A stretch of 64,000 nt of DNA. Source: Undaria pinnatifida. Lineage: Eukaryota; Sar; Phaeophyceae; Laminariales; Alariaceae. Positions 10,943-21,763 of this stretch are shown here, piece by piece. The notes under the pieces are model-generated. The model saw nothing but the letters and a program-made list of their open reading frames with translations, made no database searches and was not told where the DNA came from. Positions within the stretch are counted from its first letter, which is position 1; the number at the start of each line of letters is the position of its first letter. Position numbers and translations under genes: made by a program. Where the stretch lies: the NCBI GenBank assembly GCA_012845835.1, contig JABAKD010000001.1, positions 5,672,476 through 5,736,475 of the forward strand, given 5' to 3'.

Positions 10943-12298
10943 TATTACAGCAGTAGTTTGATGGGGCAAGGATGGAATAACGCCTGCATGCTAGAATAAT
11001 ATGAGCATATGTAATACATGCAGGTGAGTTTGGAACAGCAAGATCTCCCGTCGAAGAGGGATATAGAGCGAATACCGATAAAAAAAGAAGGATAATTCCG
11101 AATCTTGTACGACCAATCTGTCGGCCTTGGACTTTCCCGCCAATACTAAACACTTTCGTGCCAGCTATTGCGTATGAACTGCTGTAGGAACTCTCAAGTC
11201 ATGCCCCAGCTTTTAGTGGAAGAGAGTGGCGCAAAAAAAATGAATACGACTTGTAGAGTACGTGCAGGACAATATATCCAACGATGTTTCCGCTCATGAC
11301 TTTTGAACTACGCCGAATTGCATGGCGGGGCGACCTCAGTCGTGATCACCAGGGCAGGGGGAAAAAATCTTGTGTAGACAACAAAAAACATCCACTCTCA
11401 AATCAAGTAGTTTACAGTTTGTCAAGGGCCAAAACCAGCCTATGATCACAAAACCATGAACATCTCGCATCCTTTCGCTTCACTTGAAAAAAGAGAGCCG
11501 TTGTACTTGAGGTGCGTACGAGAGGAAGTGTTTCCCGCCACGAACCTCTCTTTTTGGATCCTATGGGTGGGTTTCACTTGTAAGTATTCTTGCGGGAGGG
11601 GAGGGGAGGGAAGAGCCTGACACACACTCAGTATTACGCGGGATTAGAGCATCACACAAAGCTTGCTGCAAAGATGACTTTCGACGAAATATTCGAACTC
11701 ACGGCTGGAGTGTATTTTAGTATAATACGCATACTAATTGGTTACCTATCTGAGAGCCCTTGAGAACCCTTAGCGAAGTTCCGTATACGTACCTTCATCA
11801 GATCCGACAGCCAGGGCACATGAAAGTGATGCGAGAATTGGGCGTCGGAGAAGCAAGAGGCTCTGAAAGCGAAGAAACACCAAAATGCTAGCCAACCCGA
11901 GGCCCAACATGATAATATTAATACATGTGTATGGGTACGGGTTTCAAACCTGAAAACATCATAACGGGCTTCTGCCTATGGAAAATTGAGTTTTATCAAG
12001 CGAGCCCTTATATGTCTGCCCACATTGCTGCTTGGACTGTATCACTGAGACAAGCTGCAAATGACATTGCCAGCCCCACTGTACTGATGGGGGGACGGCT
12101 CCGCTATAGGCATCATAGTGGTGGCACGTGACACGGAGTACGTACCTCCGATGTTGGGCTTGTTTTGGTTTCGGAGATGCAGAGTGTCCGCCTTCAAGAA
12201 TAAAGCCAAGATAACCGGGAACTACTGCTGCAGCTATTTCCAAGGGTTTGACAGACGAGACGCATGCACAGCGATGCTGACCCGGCCCTGGTCTCAAG
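10943..12298. other. 1.35 kb with no gene recognised
   Basis: Only short overlapping frames. Near 11655-11720 there is a diverged copy of the 57-bp core repeat seen at 27242, 28632 and 31651 (TTGCNAAGATGA ... CGAACTCACGGCTG). Confidence 0.4.
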
Positions 12299-12390
12299 TG
12301 TCCTGCTGCTGTTACTACTGCTGCTACTGCTTCTGCTGCTTCAGCTCCTGCTGCTGCTGTTGTTGCTGCTACTGCTACGAGCACAGCACG
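12299..12390. repeat. Imperfect CTG/CTA trinucleotide tract
   Basis: Mostly TGCTGCTGTTACTACTGCTG-type triplets. The Cys-rich plus-strand and Ala-rich minus-strand frames across it are by-products of the repeat. Confidence 0.8.
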
Positions 12391-12715
12391 AGTGAGTATC
12401 GAAGATTTTCCCCCTTAAAAATAGGAGGTCAACATCGGCATTGAACAGCGTAGATGTGTCGTTCGTGTTGGACTCGTCAGTTCGCATCTATTAGGTATAA
12501 TATGCTTCTTATTTCTGGTCTCCTTCTGTGTTTTCCGTATTAACCCGGCATCGCAGATTAGAGTACTGCAGGTATTGAAGTCTCGCCTCATACCCACCAA
12601 TTATCAGTACATCTATTTGGGGACTTTTTAAAATTTGAGCACGATAACGAGTATCGGCACGAGAGAAGCCCTCGGGCGGGAAGCGGTATAGTGGCAAGCT
12701 ACCCCCAACCCAAGT

Positions 12716-13003
12716 CGGGGTCCCCGGTGGAGTATTACGTGAATCTCGTCCCTAATAAAGTCAAATGTCGTGGGTTCAAGTCCCACCGAGTGCATGCTCG
12801 TGCTCGTACACGGACTTTTCTTGCGAAAAATTGACGAGCGGAAAGCGCGAGTTAGCAAATTCGATGAAAATCGACAGCCATAAAAACCTGAAGAGTGGGA
12901 ATGCCGAACCCTATGCGCCATGAAAATGAAGGTAAGTACCGGGCGGGGAGAGGGGAAGATATTTGTGACCACGCCTTGTCTAGAAGGCCGCCGAGGGCCT
13001 CTT
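12716..13003 (+). mobile_element. tRNA-derived SINE, copy S2
   Basis: Head TCCCCGGTGGAGTATTACG, B-box GGGTTCAAGTCCC near 12773, then the family body (CGAGTGCATGCTCGTGCTCG, GGAATGCCGAACCCTATGCG) and the tail GTGACCACGCCTTGTC. It ends about 45 bp before the terminal repeat of the hAT-like element at 13049. Confidence 0.8.
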
Positions 13004-13254
13004 GCCAGGTACGGGTTATGCTAGAAAAAAAATTGATGATAAAAAAACCAAGGGTACGCGCGGTGCGGAGGGACGGTAACCGTTTTGCCCGCGGCAGGAG
13101 GATTTTTGTTGGCGTTTTCCCGTGGGACGATATGGGAAAAGCTTCCCGTTTGCTTATCGCGGGACAAGAATGGGACGGGAAGTTGGGAAGCCACTTGGTT
13201 GACGGGACGGGATGGGAGTGCACGATTTCTTGGCGGGACGGAACGGGGTCGCGC

Positions 13255-13445
13255 AATGGGTCGGAAACAGGTAGGGAAATCGGTCGGAAACATATACGGG
13301 AAAACGGTCCGGAACAGTCGGGAAAATGGTCGGGAACATGGTCGAGAACATAGTCGGGAAATCGATCGGCAACGTAGTCGGGATATGGCGGGGAGACGCA
13401 GTCCGGAATGGTTGGGAACACGATCGGGGACGCGGGCTGGAGACA
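13255..13445 (+). repeat. Subterminal array of CGGTCGGGAA-like words
   Basis: The word GTCGGGAA with A/C/T-variable spacers recurs about every 18-22 bases. The same array occupies 21985-22150 in the second copy. Its low-complexity frames (Asp/Pro-rich on minus) are not genes. Confidence 0.8.
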
Positions 13446-13718
13446 ACGGTCGAAAAGAGGAAAGTTAAACCGGGTGCTATTTGCCGATTGCTACCACTTG
13501 TTGTGTAGTCTACGTACGTTCTGCTTGAGCCGACGAAGCAGACCCACCGGCACCATCCACCTCCACAACGTCCATGATTGCCATGTCGTGTGCGTGCGCA
13601 CAGGGCGTGTGTTTGTGCAAGAACGAACAAAGAACACGCATCAGCTGACGTGTTTACAAGTATTTTCTTCCCCACTTTTTTTTTGTAAAAACTCTATTTT
13701 GTATTATACAAGGGCTCC

Positions 13719-13750
13719 GCATGGGCGCCGGCATCCGCCGGCGCCCATGC
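13719..13750. repeat. Perfect 14-bp GC-rich hairpin
   Basis: GCATGGGCGCCGGC at 13719-13732 pairs with 13737-13750 around a four-base loop. It sits at the left edge of the internal segment missing from the other copy. Confidence 0.85.
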
Positions 13751-14740
13751 TTCGGGTAGGGCAGGGCAGCACTTTGACAACTTAAGGTGTAGCTGTCCGA
13801 TTTGGCATGCATTGAAATTTAAAAGTAATGCCAAGAGTTTAATACGAACATGGGATTATGAAAGTCATGATTTGACAGAAAAAATACGTAATACTATACA
13901 ACAAAGAAGGCAAGGATAGGCGAAACACAATATGTTAAATGCGCCGTCAAGTAAAAGTTGGCGTCTATCAAACAAAAATGTCGAAAAAAGTATTATTGAG
14001 AACCTGCGTCGCCTTTAGGCGAAACGAAAGAGGCCTTGGCATTAATGAAGAGACTGCACTGCTGTCCCCGTGGCAATGGAGGTTCGAAGTCGAAAGACAG
14101 GATGCAAAGTCGGTTTGCATCAAACGTCGACATGGGGCCATGTCAGCCGGCGAGGTTTTGGAAGATTGTTTTGTTTGTTACGTGAAGGCTGTCGCATTGA
14201 TTGGTCTGCGTGGTTGCGGGCGAGGAGAAAAACGAAGAAAAGGAGGGCGATTTCTCGTTGCGTCGGCGTTGTCTAAGATAGGTGCGGGGGTGGCTTTGCT
14301 CGTACGGGAGGTTGGCGTAGCGCTTCTTCTCTGTTTTTTCTCGAGAAGGCGGGATATGTGTGTCTGCTATCTTTGCTTCGTGGGTGCTTTCACGTTGTCG
14401 AAATCGGACGCGTCCCCTCAATACATAATATCCGGAGTGTCTCTACCATGACGACTGCTGATGGTGCCGTGCGTATTTCCTAGAGACTGACATATTATTT
14501 ACTGGTAGAAATAATCATACACCTTTCTTTGCAACATTTTTTTTTCTTCATCCCATTTATCATCCCCGCACCATTCTCGCGCTCCCTCCCAGTAGTAACT
14601 CAGATCCGGGGTCACATAGCGGGCCCTCCTCCTCCCTCCCCACTTCGGCACGTGCTTTCATTTTTACCGCGAGGAGAATCGAGCATTTTCTTCCCTCGTC
14701 GACTCGCGTCGAATTGTACCTAGCAGGCGCTCTCAGCAGT
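13751..14740. other. Internal segment with a 170-codon open frame of unknown nature
   Basis: The plus frame 13939-14451 is the longest here. Its product is basic, with a Lys/Arg-rich patch (GRGEKRRKGGRF), followed by hydrophobic runs. I see no transposase signature and cannot name a family, so I do not call it a gene. Confidence 0.3.
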
Positions 14741-14868
14741 TGATCTCTTTTTTTGATTGCATTTTTGCAAATAAAGTCAAATTTCATCGTGGTGGGTGTC
14801 GAACTCAAGGACAACCAAACGTTGGTAGTATTCGAGGGTAAAACCACTAGACCACCGGGGCGGCCGGC
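14741..14868 (-). mobile_element. tRNA-derived SINE head, divergent copy S7
   Basis: The minus strand reads GCCGCCCCGGTGGTCTAGTGG: a canonical Pol III A-box (TGGTCTAGTGG) after the family start. A weak B-box (GAGTTCGACACCC) follows about 45 bases later. The rest of the S1-S6 body is not found, so this may be another subfamily or a tRNA pseudogene. Confidence 0.6.
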
Positions 14869-15002
14869 TGACAATTGATTAAAACAAAACAGGATCTTTG
14901 CATAGAGATTACATTCCCTCCCCCATATTGTATGATATTACGATGGTTGACGCGATATAGAATAAAGCGCCAAATACCTAAATATCAGCCTACGCTGAGT
15001 TT

Positions 15003-15240
15003 TAGATATCATGAACAACGAACGATCGCGACGGCAGAGCACGGCAAAGCATAGCGCTTCGCTCTGCTGAGCTAGCGCTGCGCTGCGGTGCGCTGCTGAG
15101 CTGAGCCGCAGAGCACTGCACGGCGCTTCGTTGCTGTGATCTATAGCGCTGCGATGGGGTGCTGGGCGGTGTCGAGCTGATGAGCCAAGCCCCGATCTCA
15201 GCCGATGAAGCTTCGTCAACTACAAAACAAATGGTGGTAA
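15003..15240 (-). repeat. G repeat (CAGCGC/AGCGCAGCGC-rich), minus copy
   Basis: Reverse complement of the tandem units at 27648-28240: ATATCGCCCAGCACCCCA-like start, GCGCTATA, then alternating GCGCTGCG/GAGCTGAG words. Short palindromic AGCGCT words give it a high folding potential. Confidence 0.7.
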
Positions 15241-15427
15241 TCAAAGGAGACCTAAAGCTGGACCGTTTCGCAACTATTGCACAGGCGGCTAATTAGCGGC
15301 AAATGGTAGGAAGTTCAACTTACTAGACAAAAAAAAAGAAAACACGCGAAAAGATTCAAAATCGTGTTGGCAGAAGGACCAAATTTTCAGGAAGCAGCTC
15401 AAAGGTCAAGAAACAGGCAATGTTTCA

Positions 15428-15905
15428 GTTGTTGTTGTCGTTCTCACATTAACTCGCACAATCCAGTCCGTGGTCGCAGGACTGGTTCCAGTCACTCTGG
15501 AGCAGAGGAATACCCTAGGGAAAAACACAACCCAAGGTGGTACACGCATAAATCACAGCTGACGCAATTCATGCCTCCACCAGAAACATATAAAAGTGAA
15601 ATCGGGAGTCAGTATACGATGTGCCAGGTCCATACCGGTGCATACGTCTCATTACTCGCGCCTGGGAAAACCGACTATACCGCTTGCCACCCAAGAAAGA
15701 CTACTGCGAAAGCAACTGAGTTAAATCTACACACGACGCATATGAAAATACGTGGAAGTGTGGTGAGCTAAAGCTTTATCTTTCCCCATCCGCCGGCGGA
15801 CAAAAACAAAAACAAAAAAAAACACGTATATATCACACGTAGTATCTATCACTACGCATACGCACAACAGACACAAGTCGATTGGAAAAAAGAAACAAAG
15901 AACAA
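15428..15905 (+). mobile_element. B repeat, copy 1 (interrupted by a K insertion)
   Basis: Starts with a GTT-rich head, then TTCTCACATTAACTCGCA, AGTCCGTGGTC, CACTCTGGAGC, ATATAAAAGTGAAATCGGGA, and an A-rich end after GATTGGAAAAAAGAAAC. The same order is found at 58692-59050 (+) and 29634-29268 (-). Interrupted at 15705-15822. Confidence 0.75.
15705..15822 (+). mobile_element. K retroposon, copy 1 (about 118 bp, A-rich tail)
   Basis: It begins TGCGAAAGCAACTGAG, contains GTGGTGAGCTAAAGCTTTAT and CCCATCCGCCGGCGGA, and ends in an A-rich tail. In the B copies at 58.97 kb and 29.34 kb the flanks GACTAC and CACGTATAT are directly joined, so these are empty sites. No tRNA-like promoter box is obvious. 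Confidence 0.75.
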
Positions 15906-15960
15906 AGAAGAGAAAGGAAAGGAAACGGGTGCATGGGGCCAAGAAAAAGAAAAGAAAAAT

Positions 15961-16307
15961 AAATAATGGGGGGTCTACTCGCGAGGCTGCCACCAGAACG
16001 GGATGTCACATGTCACGTGGTCTTTCGACGGTCTACAGCTGTAGTACTACGAACGACTTCCGATACACCCACCGAAGCACGGACTACAGGCCAATTACGC
16101 GATCGACAGCTGGCCGTGGTTGTCACGTGTCTCTGTGTTGGGGGCCCCTGCCGTGCCTCTTGTTGGCTCTTGTTTGGGTAAAACATGCATGCGGTGTGCT
16201 CGATGGTCTCCCGGCAGGAGCACGCCAGAACGTCCGCTCGTACGACGTATCATTCTTACAGGAAATGTAATTTTTTCTTCTTCATCAATATGGACATAAA
16301 CGGTTGT
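15961..16307. other. No gene recognised
   Basis: Open frames of 71-113 codons overlap here without recognisable motifs. Confidence 0.4.
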
Positions 16308-17229
16308 TATATATTGGACAGAGTGATGCTTGTACGACTAAACTTGCCAACGGCACTCGCACTGCACTTTGAGCTATCCGCTGTAGTTCTGGTTGCTACT
16401 AGTTGCTGCATTATGTGCTAGAAGTTTCGCCCTTCGGCTACTGCTGCTACACCTGCTGTTGTGTGCTTGCCAATGTCGTCAATTGGCGTTCATGCTCGTC
16501 GTACATACTGCTGTTCTCACCGAGTACGTACGGGTTTCCTCGTACCTCAACCGTACGACGACGAGCTCAAAACAGAAGGGAGGTGACATGAAATGGCATG
16601 GACAATGGCCACATAGAAGCGAGCACAGCGGGATAGTTCGCTGCGAATCAACCGCATTCGTTCATGCCTACAGCAGAGGCTGCCTGGAGTGTCAGCGGCC
16701 GTGCTAAAGCCAGGGCCAAAGGCCGAAGAGATGGCTCTTCTCCGTGCTTGGTTTGGTCTCGAGATTCTGTTATATGTTGGACAGAGTGATGCGTGTACGA
16801 CTGAACTTGCCAACGGCACTCGCACTGCACTTTGAGCTATCAGCTGTAGTTCTGGTTGCTACTGGTTGCTGCATTATGTGCTAGAAGTTTCGCCCTTCGG
16901 CTACTGCTGCTACACCTGTTGTTGTGTGCTTGCCAATGTCGTCAATTGGCGTTCATACTCGTCGTACATACTGCTGTTCTCACCGAGTACGTACGGGTTT
17001 CCTCGTACCTCAACCGCACGACGACGAGCTCAAAACAGAAGGGAGGTGACACGAAATGGCATGGACAATGGCCACATAGAAGCGAGCACAGCGGGATAGT
17101 TCGCTGCGAATCAACCGCATTCGTTCATGCCTACAGCAGAGGCTGCCTGGAGTGTCAGCGGCCGTGCTAAAGCCAGGGCCAAAGGCCGAAGAGACGGCTC
17201 TACCTGCTTGTTTTTGTCTCGAAATTATG
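16308..17229 (+). repeat. Tandem duplication, two 463-bp units
   Basis: GGACAGAGTGATGC at 16316 recurs at 16779 and the two units stay aligned with few differences to about 17229. Each carries the same 104-codon frame (16393-16707 and 16856-17170), differing at very few residues. That frame is opened by the duplication and has no recognised domain. Confidence 0.85.
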
Positions 17230-17870
17230 TCACGTGAAAGTATCATGATTTGGGAGTTAGTTGGTCATGATTTGGAAGTTATTTGGTCATCATGATTTGG
17301 GAGTTATTTGGTCACGAAACGTCTTGCCGTCGGTAATTTGTGTCACGAAGTTGTTGGATATCGTCGGTAAGTTGTGTCACGTTTTAGGTGAACCCACACT
17401 AAAAATATGAATTTCCAGCTGGCAAAACGAGCAGAAACAGAAGCAATAAAATGCCGAGCAAGAAACCAAACGAACTAGTAAAAGAGTACAGCAAAGAAAC
17501 TATCGCTCGAGAGTATGCCACCGCAAAATTCCAAACATTATCACGTACCGTTTAGAATCGATGCCAATTTTGTAAACCATTCAGGCGTCGCAGCCATTAA
17601 GATTCAACAATTTTTCCAAAATTCCTCCTCGACACTCGCTCGTCTCGCTCGGCGCCCGTCCGCGTTCACGTCGATGTGCGGAACGGACACGGCAGGGCGA
17701 GGGGCGTTGGAGCCGCCCCCCGAAGGCGGCGCTCGAACCAAGCCATATTCGACCGAGAATTCCAGTTCCGCGAATCGCATACTTAGGCCGAGACAAAAAA
17801 CTCCTGACCAAAGTCCATGACACCAAGGGATGACGCGATATTCAAGGAATGATTTTATGTATAGTTATAC
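17230..17870. other. Short CATGATTTGGGAGTTATTTG repeats and unassigned sequence
   Basis: The 20-base word CATGATTTGGGAGTTATTTG and variants occur three times at 17243-17312. A 34-codon frame at 17451-17555 has protein-like composition, but nothing identifies it. A GC-rich hairpin (GCCGCC...GGCGGC) lies near 17713. Confidence 0.4.
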
Positions 17871-18449
17871 ATCTATTTTCTTTATGTTTGAAAAACAATT
17901 CAAGCAGGTGTTCATATTAATATAATGAATCGACTAACAGCTCAAGTTTAAAAAAAATTACAAAAAGGCGGGGGGGGGGGGTTAAATGGACCAACAATCT
18001 CCTCTACATATATACAAGTACGTATAATAGGCTACTGCTGCAGCTGTTCATCCAAAGTTGCATAATCCAGTTGCATCCATGGTCATATGATGGGAAAAGG
18101 ATACAGTCGGTGGTAAATGGGATGGGAATATCTGCCCCTATAGTGAGTTGAGGGATGGGAAAAACTGTGCGCGAACATCGAGATGGGATAGGAACAACTG
18201 GGCAGATGGTGGGACGGAAAAAGTCGGGAATAAACCTTACGGCGGGACGGGAAACAGTCGGGACGCGAACGAGATGCCTTACGTCACGACGGCAGACGGT
18301 GGGAACAGAGATCAACGACGGGAAGGGGTCGGGAATTAACGGTTGGGAACGAAATACATGCGCGATTCCCGTCCCCGTCCCGTCCCGTTTCCGTCCCAAC
18401 AACATTTCCCCCACCTGACCTCTACCGCGCGTACCCTTGTAAAAACTAA

Positions 18450-18840
18450 ACAAAGTGTCGGATCCGCAAGTCGGATCCGCGAGGCCCGGCTCAGCAAAAA
18501 GCAACACGCGGGTCAAGGTCGCGGTACCAGCGTCAAGACCCGAATCCCGCGGGTCATGACCCGCCCCGACCCGTGAGCAGTTTAGATTTTCAAACCTGAC
18601 CTGATCTGACCAGTGATAATTTAAACTCTTCAAGACCTGACTCGATCCGATCCGTGCTATTTTGCTTTATGATATTCAACTCTGACCCGGCCCGACCTCG
18701 GCGATATTGATTGTCTCTACGTACCCGACCTGACCATTGTGAGATTTCGAACATCTCCTGATCCGGCTCGACCTGACCCGTGAGATTTGAAAACCTCCGG
18801 ACCTGACCCACGGGCCGGGCCATGACCCGTGAATAGCCCT
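18450..18840. repeat. Degenerate GACCTGACC/GACCCG repeat
   Basis: The words CCTGACC, GACCCG and GATCCG recur through about 390 bp directly right of the hAT-like copy. No regular period. Confidence 0.5.
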
Positions 18841-19456
18841 GTGTTTTTACGCGACTTAATGGAGAGAGGATTATGCGGCTTCAGGAACCGCAAGCGGCAT
18901 TATTTACGATTTGTTTAAACACAGAATGCGGAATCCATACTGTTGCGCAAAATGGACGTGGCTAAGAGAAAGGGAAGGTAATGGACCGTACCAAGAGGTT
19001 GAGGTCCTACATGTATTCGACACACATGCCACTGAAAATTATGGGTTTTCTCCGGAGTGGTTTTGCGCACAGGCCTATGTGAAGGTAGGTGTTGGTGCAC
19101 GGCATAGAGGAATTGGAAAGACGAAACAAAACACAAATAAGGAGGTTGTGTATAGTAGGGAGAACAGTGGTGTTGTGGATAGGCGAGAAATAGACGGGAA
19201 GAAAAATGGAAAGAAAATCGCGGTTGAAAATATATAAACCGTGGATGAAACGTAAGTTATGTAAGGAAAGGTCAATTGGCAAGGTAGTAGCCGGACCTTA
19301 GCTGAATCCGGAGAAGGATTCGGACGGCATGACATGCGCCGAGGGCGCTGAAGGGTGGGAGACGAAATTCGTTTGCTTATTAAATGGAAATATCCTACCA
19401 TAACTGCACAAAAAAAGACAACGTCAACTAGAGCACTCAGCCCAACTCCCCGACAC
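18841..19456. other. No gene recognised
   Basis: A 108-codon plus frame (18911-19237) starts in protein-like sequence and ends in a Lys-rich stretch. No family recognised. Frames overlap on both strands. Confidence 0.35.
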
Positions 19457-20552
19457 TAGACACTTATAAAACTCAGAGGAGTGCGATATTTCGGATCTTC
19501 AACCCAAATTCTCCATCGCGATTTGCGATTTCGCAAACCACCCGATATAAAACTCAAAATCGCCTTTTCTTCCAGGAGTACGTGAGATATAAAACTCGGG
19601 TTATGTGCCAAGATACGAACAAATTCGGTGACAATCCCGTACAGCCCTCGGTCAGCTCCTCACTCCTCACAACACACACAGCACACCGCTGGTCGAAGGA
19701 CGTGGCTGCTGCTGTTGCTGTAGCTGCTGCTCCCGGTAGCTCGGCCAGCATCAGCGCCTGCATCTATCATGAGTTTGGCTCTTGGCATGAACGATGCCGC
19801 AGCGCAGACACGGCTCGCGCTCGTGGTGAGACACATTGTCAAAGCTTGTGCCTACGCGACGCTGGCGGGCATCGGTATCTCGCTACTCCCACGACGTAAA
19901 ATCTACAGCAGTAGTAGTGCTCGTTAGATCTCTCAGCTTCCGGCTGATGTTGCCGTGGGTAGAGCCCACACCAGAACCCATGGCATCAGCGACGGCATTG
20001 AAATGTTGCGGCTGCCATGTGTTGCCTCCTCCCCTCTGTGCGTCCTTCGCGCCAACCGCTACCCGCTTGTTGCCGGGTTGGGGGCATACCTCTACTCCGT
20101 CACAAATCCGTCCATGGGTAGAGCATTGGATGTGGTGGTGCCTCTGAATCCGGGCATCTCGGGCATGCGCCCCTCCCCAGCCACGGGAGCACCCACCTGC
20201 TGTGTGTATTCAACCCCGTCCCCGCGGCCATCGCTGCTGTTGTTGTTCATGTTGTCGCGGTGACGATCGGATGGTATCGTGGAGAAGCAAGCCTCGTGTG
20301 GGTAGGTACGTGTTTTCCGGGGCGTGTCCAATCCTGTCTGTCAGTAATTCTGGCTCTACTCAACAAAAAAGAACATTAAAAATCGCGATGGGGAAAAAAA
20401 GCCCTGTGCGATTTTTCGCACTTGGGTTGTGTTTTGCGGACCACAGGTCGCGAAAATATCGCAATTTCCGGCACGCGTATAAAACTCCAGGTGCGCATAA
20501 TTTGGCTCTAAACACCCAAAATCGCGATTTTTTTGAGTTTTATAAGTGTCTA
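19457..20552. mobile_element. 1.1 kb unit bounded by a 19-bp inverted repeat, with coding-looking interior
   Basis: TAGACACTTATAAAACTCA at 19457-19475 has an exact reverse complement at 20534-20552. Further in, both ends carry ATCGCGATTT and TATAAAACTC words, so the terminal zone is longer than 19 bp. The interior 19.67-20.33 kb is GC-richer than the ends. No transposase motif and no certain target duplication. Confidence 0.5.
19769..20263 (+). pseudogene. Possible captured gene fragment, unknown function
   Basis: Two protein-like stretches lie in order: 19769-19927 (52 aa starting MSLALGMNDAAAQTRLALV, then stop) and 19937-20263, open after an acceptor-like CTCTCAG (starts LPADVAVGRAHTRTHGISDG). 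A donor-like GTGAGA occurs inside the first stretch. The opposite strand also has long open frames (20331-20092), so strand is uncertain. I recognise no family. Its place between inverted repeats suggests a host fragment carried by a transposon. Confidence 0.25.
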
Positions 20553-20629
20553 CTAAGTACGCGAAAAATGCGAAACCCATGCCGGAAGTCAGACCATGTC
20601 TGCTTCCATGATAGAAAGCATAAGAAGGT

Positions 20630-20767
20630 ACGAACTTGTAATCCCCGAAGTTCACCCTGGAGAGTCTTGAGTACTGAAGGCCCAAAGTTAACGCTGAAAA
20701 GTCTAAGTACTCAAGCACAACGCGTAGAGACAGAGGAGAAAAAGGACGCGAACACGTACACGCACGC
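20630..20767 (+). repeat. 138-bp direct repeat, left copy
   Basis: It matches 21050-21188 across TTCACCCTGGAGAGTCTTGA, GTACTGAAGGCCCAAAG, GTACTCAAGCACAACGCG and ACACGTACACGCACGC. The GAGTACTGAAG and GTACTCAAG words inside each are themselves partly complementary. Confidence 0.8.
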
Positions 20768-21049
20768 AGTACCACCCCCTATTTTGTACAGTTACTATCA
20801 AAGAAGCCACCTTCTTTTTCCACAGTTTCTGGCAAAAGATGCGGAGAAAATACCGAGTATGTAACCAAATGCGCTGCGAAAAACTATAATCGACTGGCCT
20901 GCCGTTTGCTGGGCTAACTCGTGCAGCCTGTAGAGCGAAGCATTCCTTCCTCATGAAAACACTTCGACAAAGAAACCATTTTGCAGGGCTACGGCGAAAA
21001 CCTGAGAACAAAAGCAGACACACGGAGGAAAAACCTCTGCATAAGAAGC

Positions 21050-21188
21050 TACGGACTCGTAATCCCCAAAGTTCACCCTGGAGAGTCTTGAGTACTGAAG
21101 GCCCAAAGGTTACGCTGAAAAGTCCGAGTACTCAAGCACAACGCGTAGAGACAGAAGAGAAAAAATGTCGTGAACACGTACACGCACG
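21050..21188 (+). repeat. 138-bp direct repeat, right copy
   Basis: Partner of 20630-20767, offset about 421 bp. Confidence 0.8.
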
Positions 21189-21423
21189 CTTGTTGGGGAA
21201 ACTTTCGAGAGTTGGGAAAGAGAAACAGCGGCAGCAACCTTCATGGTTTTCGAGAGAGAGGTGAAAGGTTGAAGGGGAAAAGTGTGATGTGTGCGCGCAG
21301 CGTTCGCGCAACTTTGAACGGAACGGCCGTTGCAGAGTCCGTTTATTAACGGAAAACGAAAAACGGACACATGAGATGGCTCACAGCGTAGCTGTGTAGA
21401 AATAAAGATAAGACCGCAGCAGC

Positions 21424-21720
21424 TGCTGCTGCAGATAATGTACGTTGTACATACCGTACGTACTATAGCAACGTTGACAGCTCGTGTGCAGCTCCATCAC
21501 AGCTGCTATGACTACTGCTGTTGTACATATCACACTTTCTGTGCCGTTCTGTGCTGCACACTACATGCTCGTATACGTAGCTCTCTCTGAATTGCTGCTG
21601 TAGATACTGTACGTAGGACATACCGTACGTAGCAACGTTGAGAATAAATGCGTAGCTCCATTACAGCTTCTACTGCTGTCATATCGCACGTGTTGCTACA
21701 GAATACGTAGCTCTCTGATC
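21424..21720 (+). repeat. Imperfect tandem duplication, period about 170 bp
   Basis: GCTGCTGCAGATA at 21424 recurs as GCTGCTGTAGATA at 21594. Both units then share ACATACCGTACGTA, AGCAACGTTGA, TAGCTCCAT-like and ATACGTAGCTCTCT words. Confidence 0.65.
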
Positions 21721-21763
21721 TTCTTTAATCTCTCTCCCCTCAGCGGAATTTTTCGGAAATTTG

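Larger units (their letters stand above)
13049..18439. mobile_element. hAT-like DNA element A, copy 1, expanded by a 4.1 kb internal segment
   Basis: Terminal motif CAAGGGTACGCGCGG at 13049 has its reverse complement ending at 18439. The left part (13049 to about 13710) and right part (about 17870-18439) align with the two halves of the clean copy 21764-23183. About 4.1 kb (13.71-17.87 kb) has no counterpart there and holds a SINE head, a G repeat, a B repeat with a K insertion, and a tandem duplication. Flanks are A-rich on both sides, so a target duplication cannot be judged. No transposase is readable. Confidence 0.6.

Noticed and set aside
13154-13675. Pro/Asp/Ser-rich long minus frames over the GTCGGGAA array
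   Set aside because: Artefact of the subterminal tandem array of the hAT-like element; the same happens at 21.7-22.2 kb.
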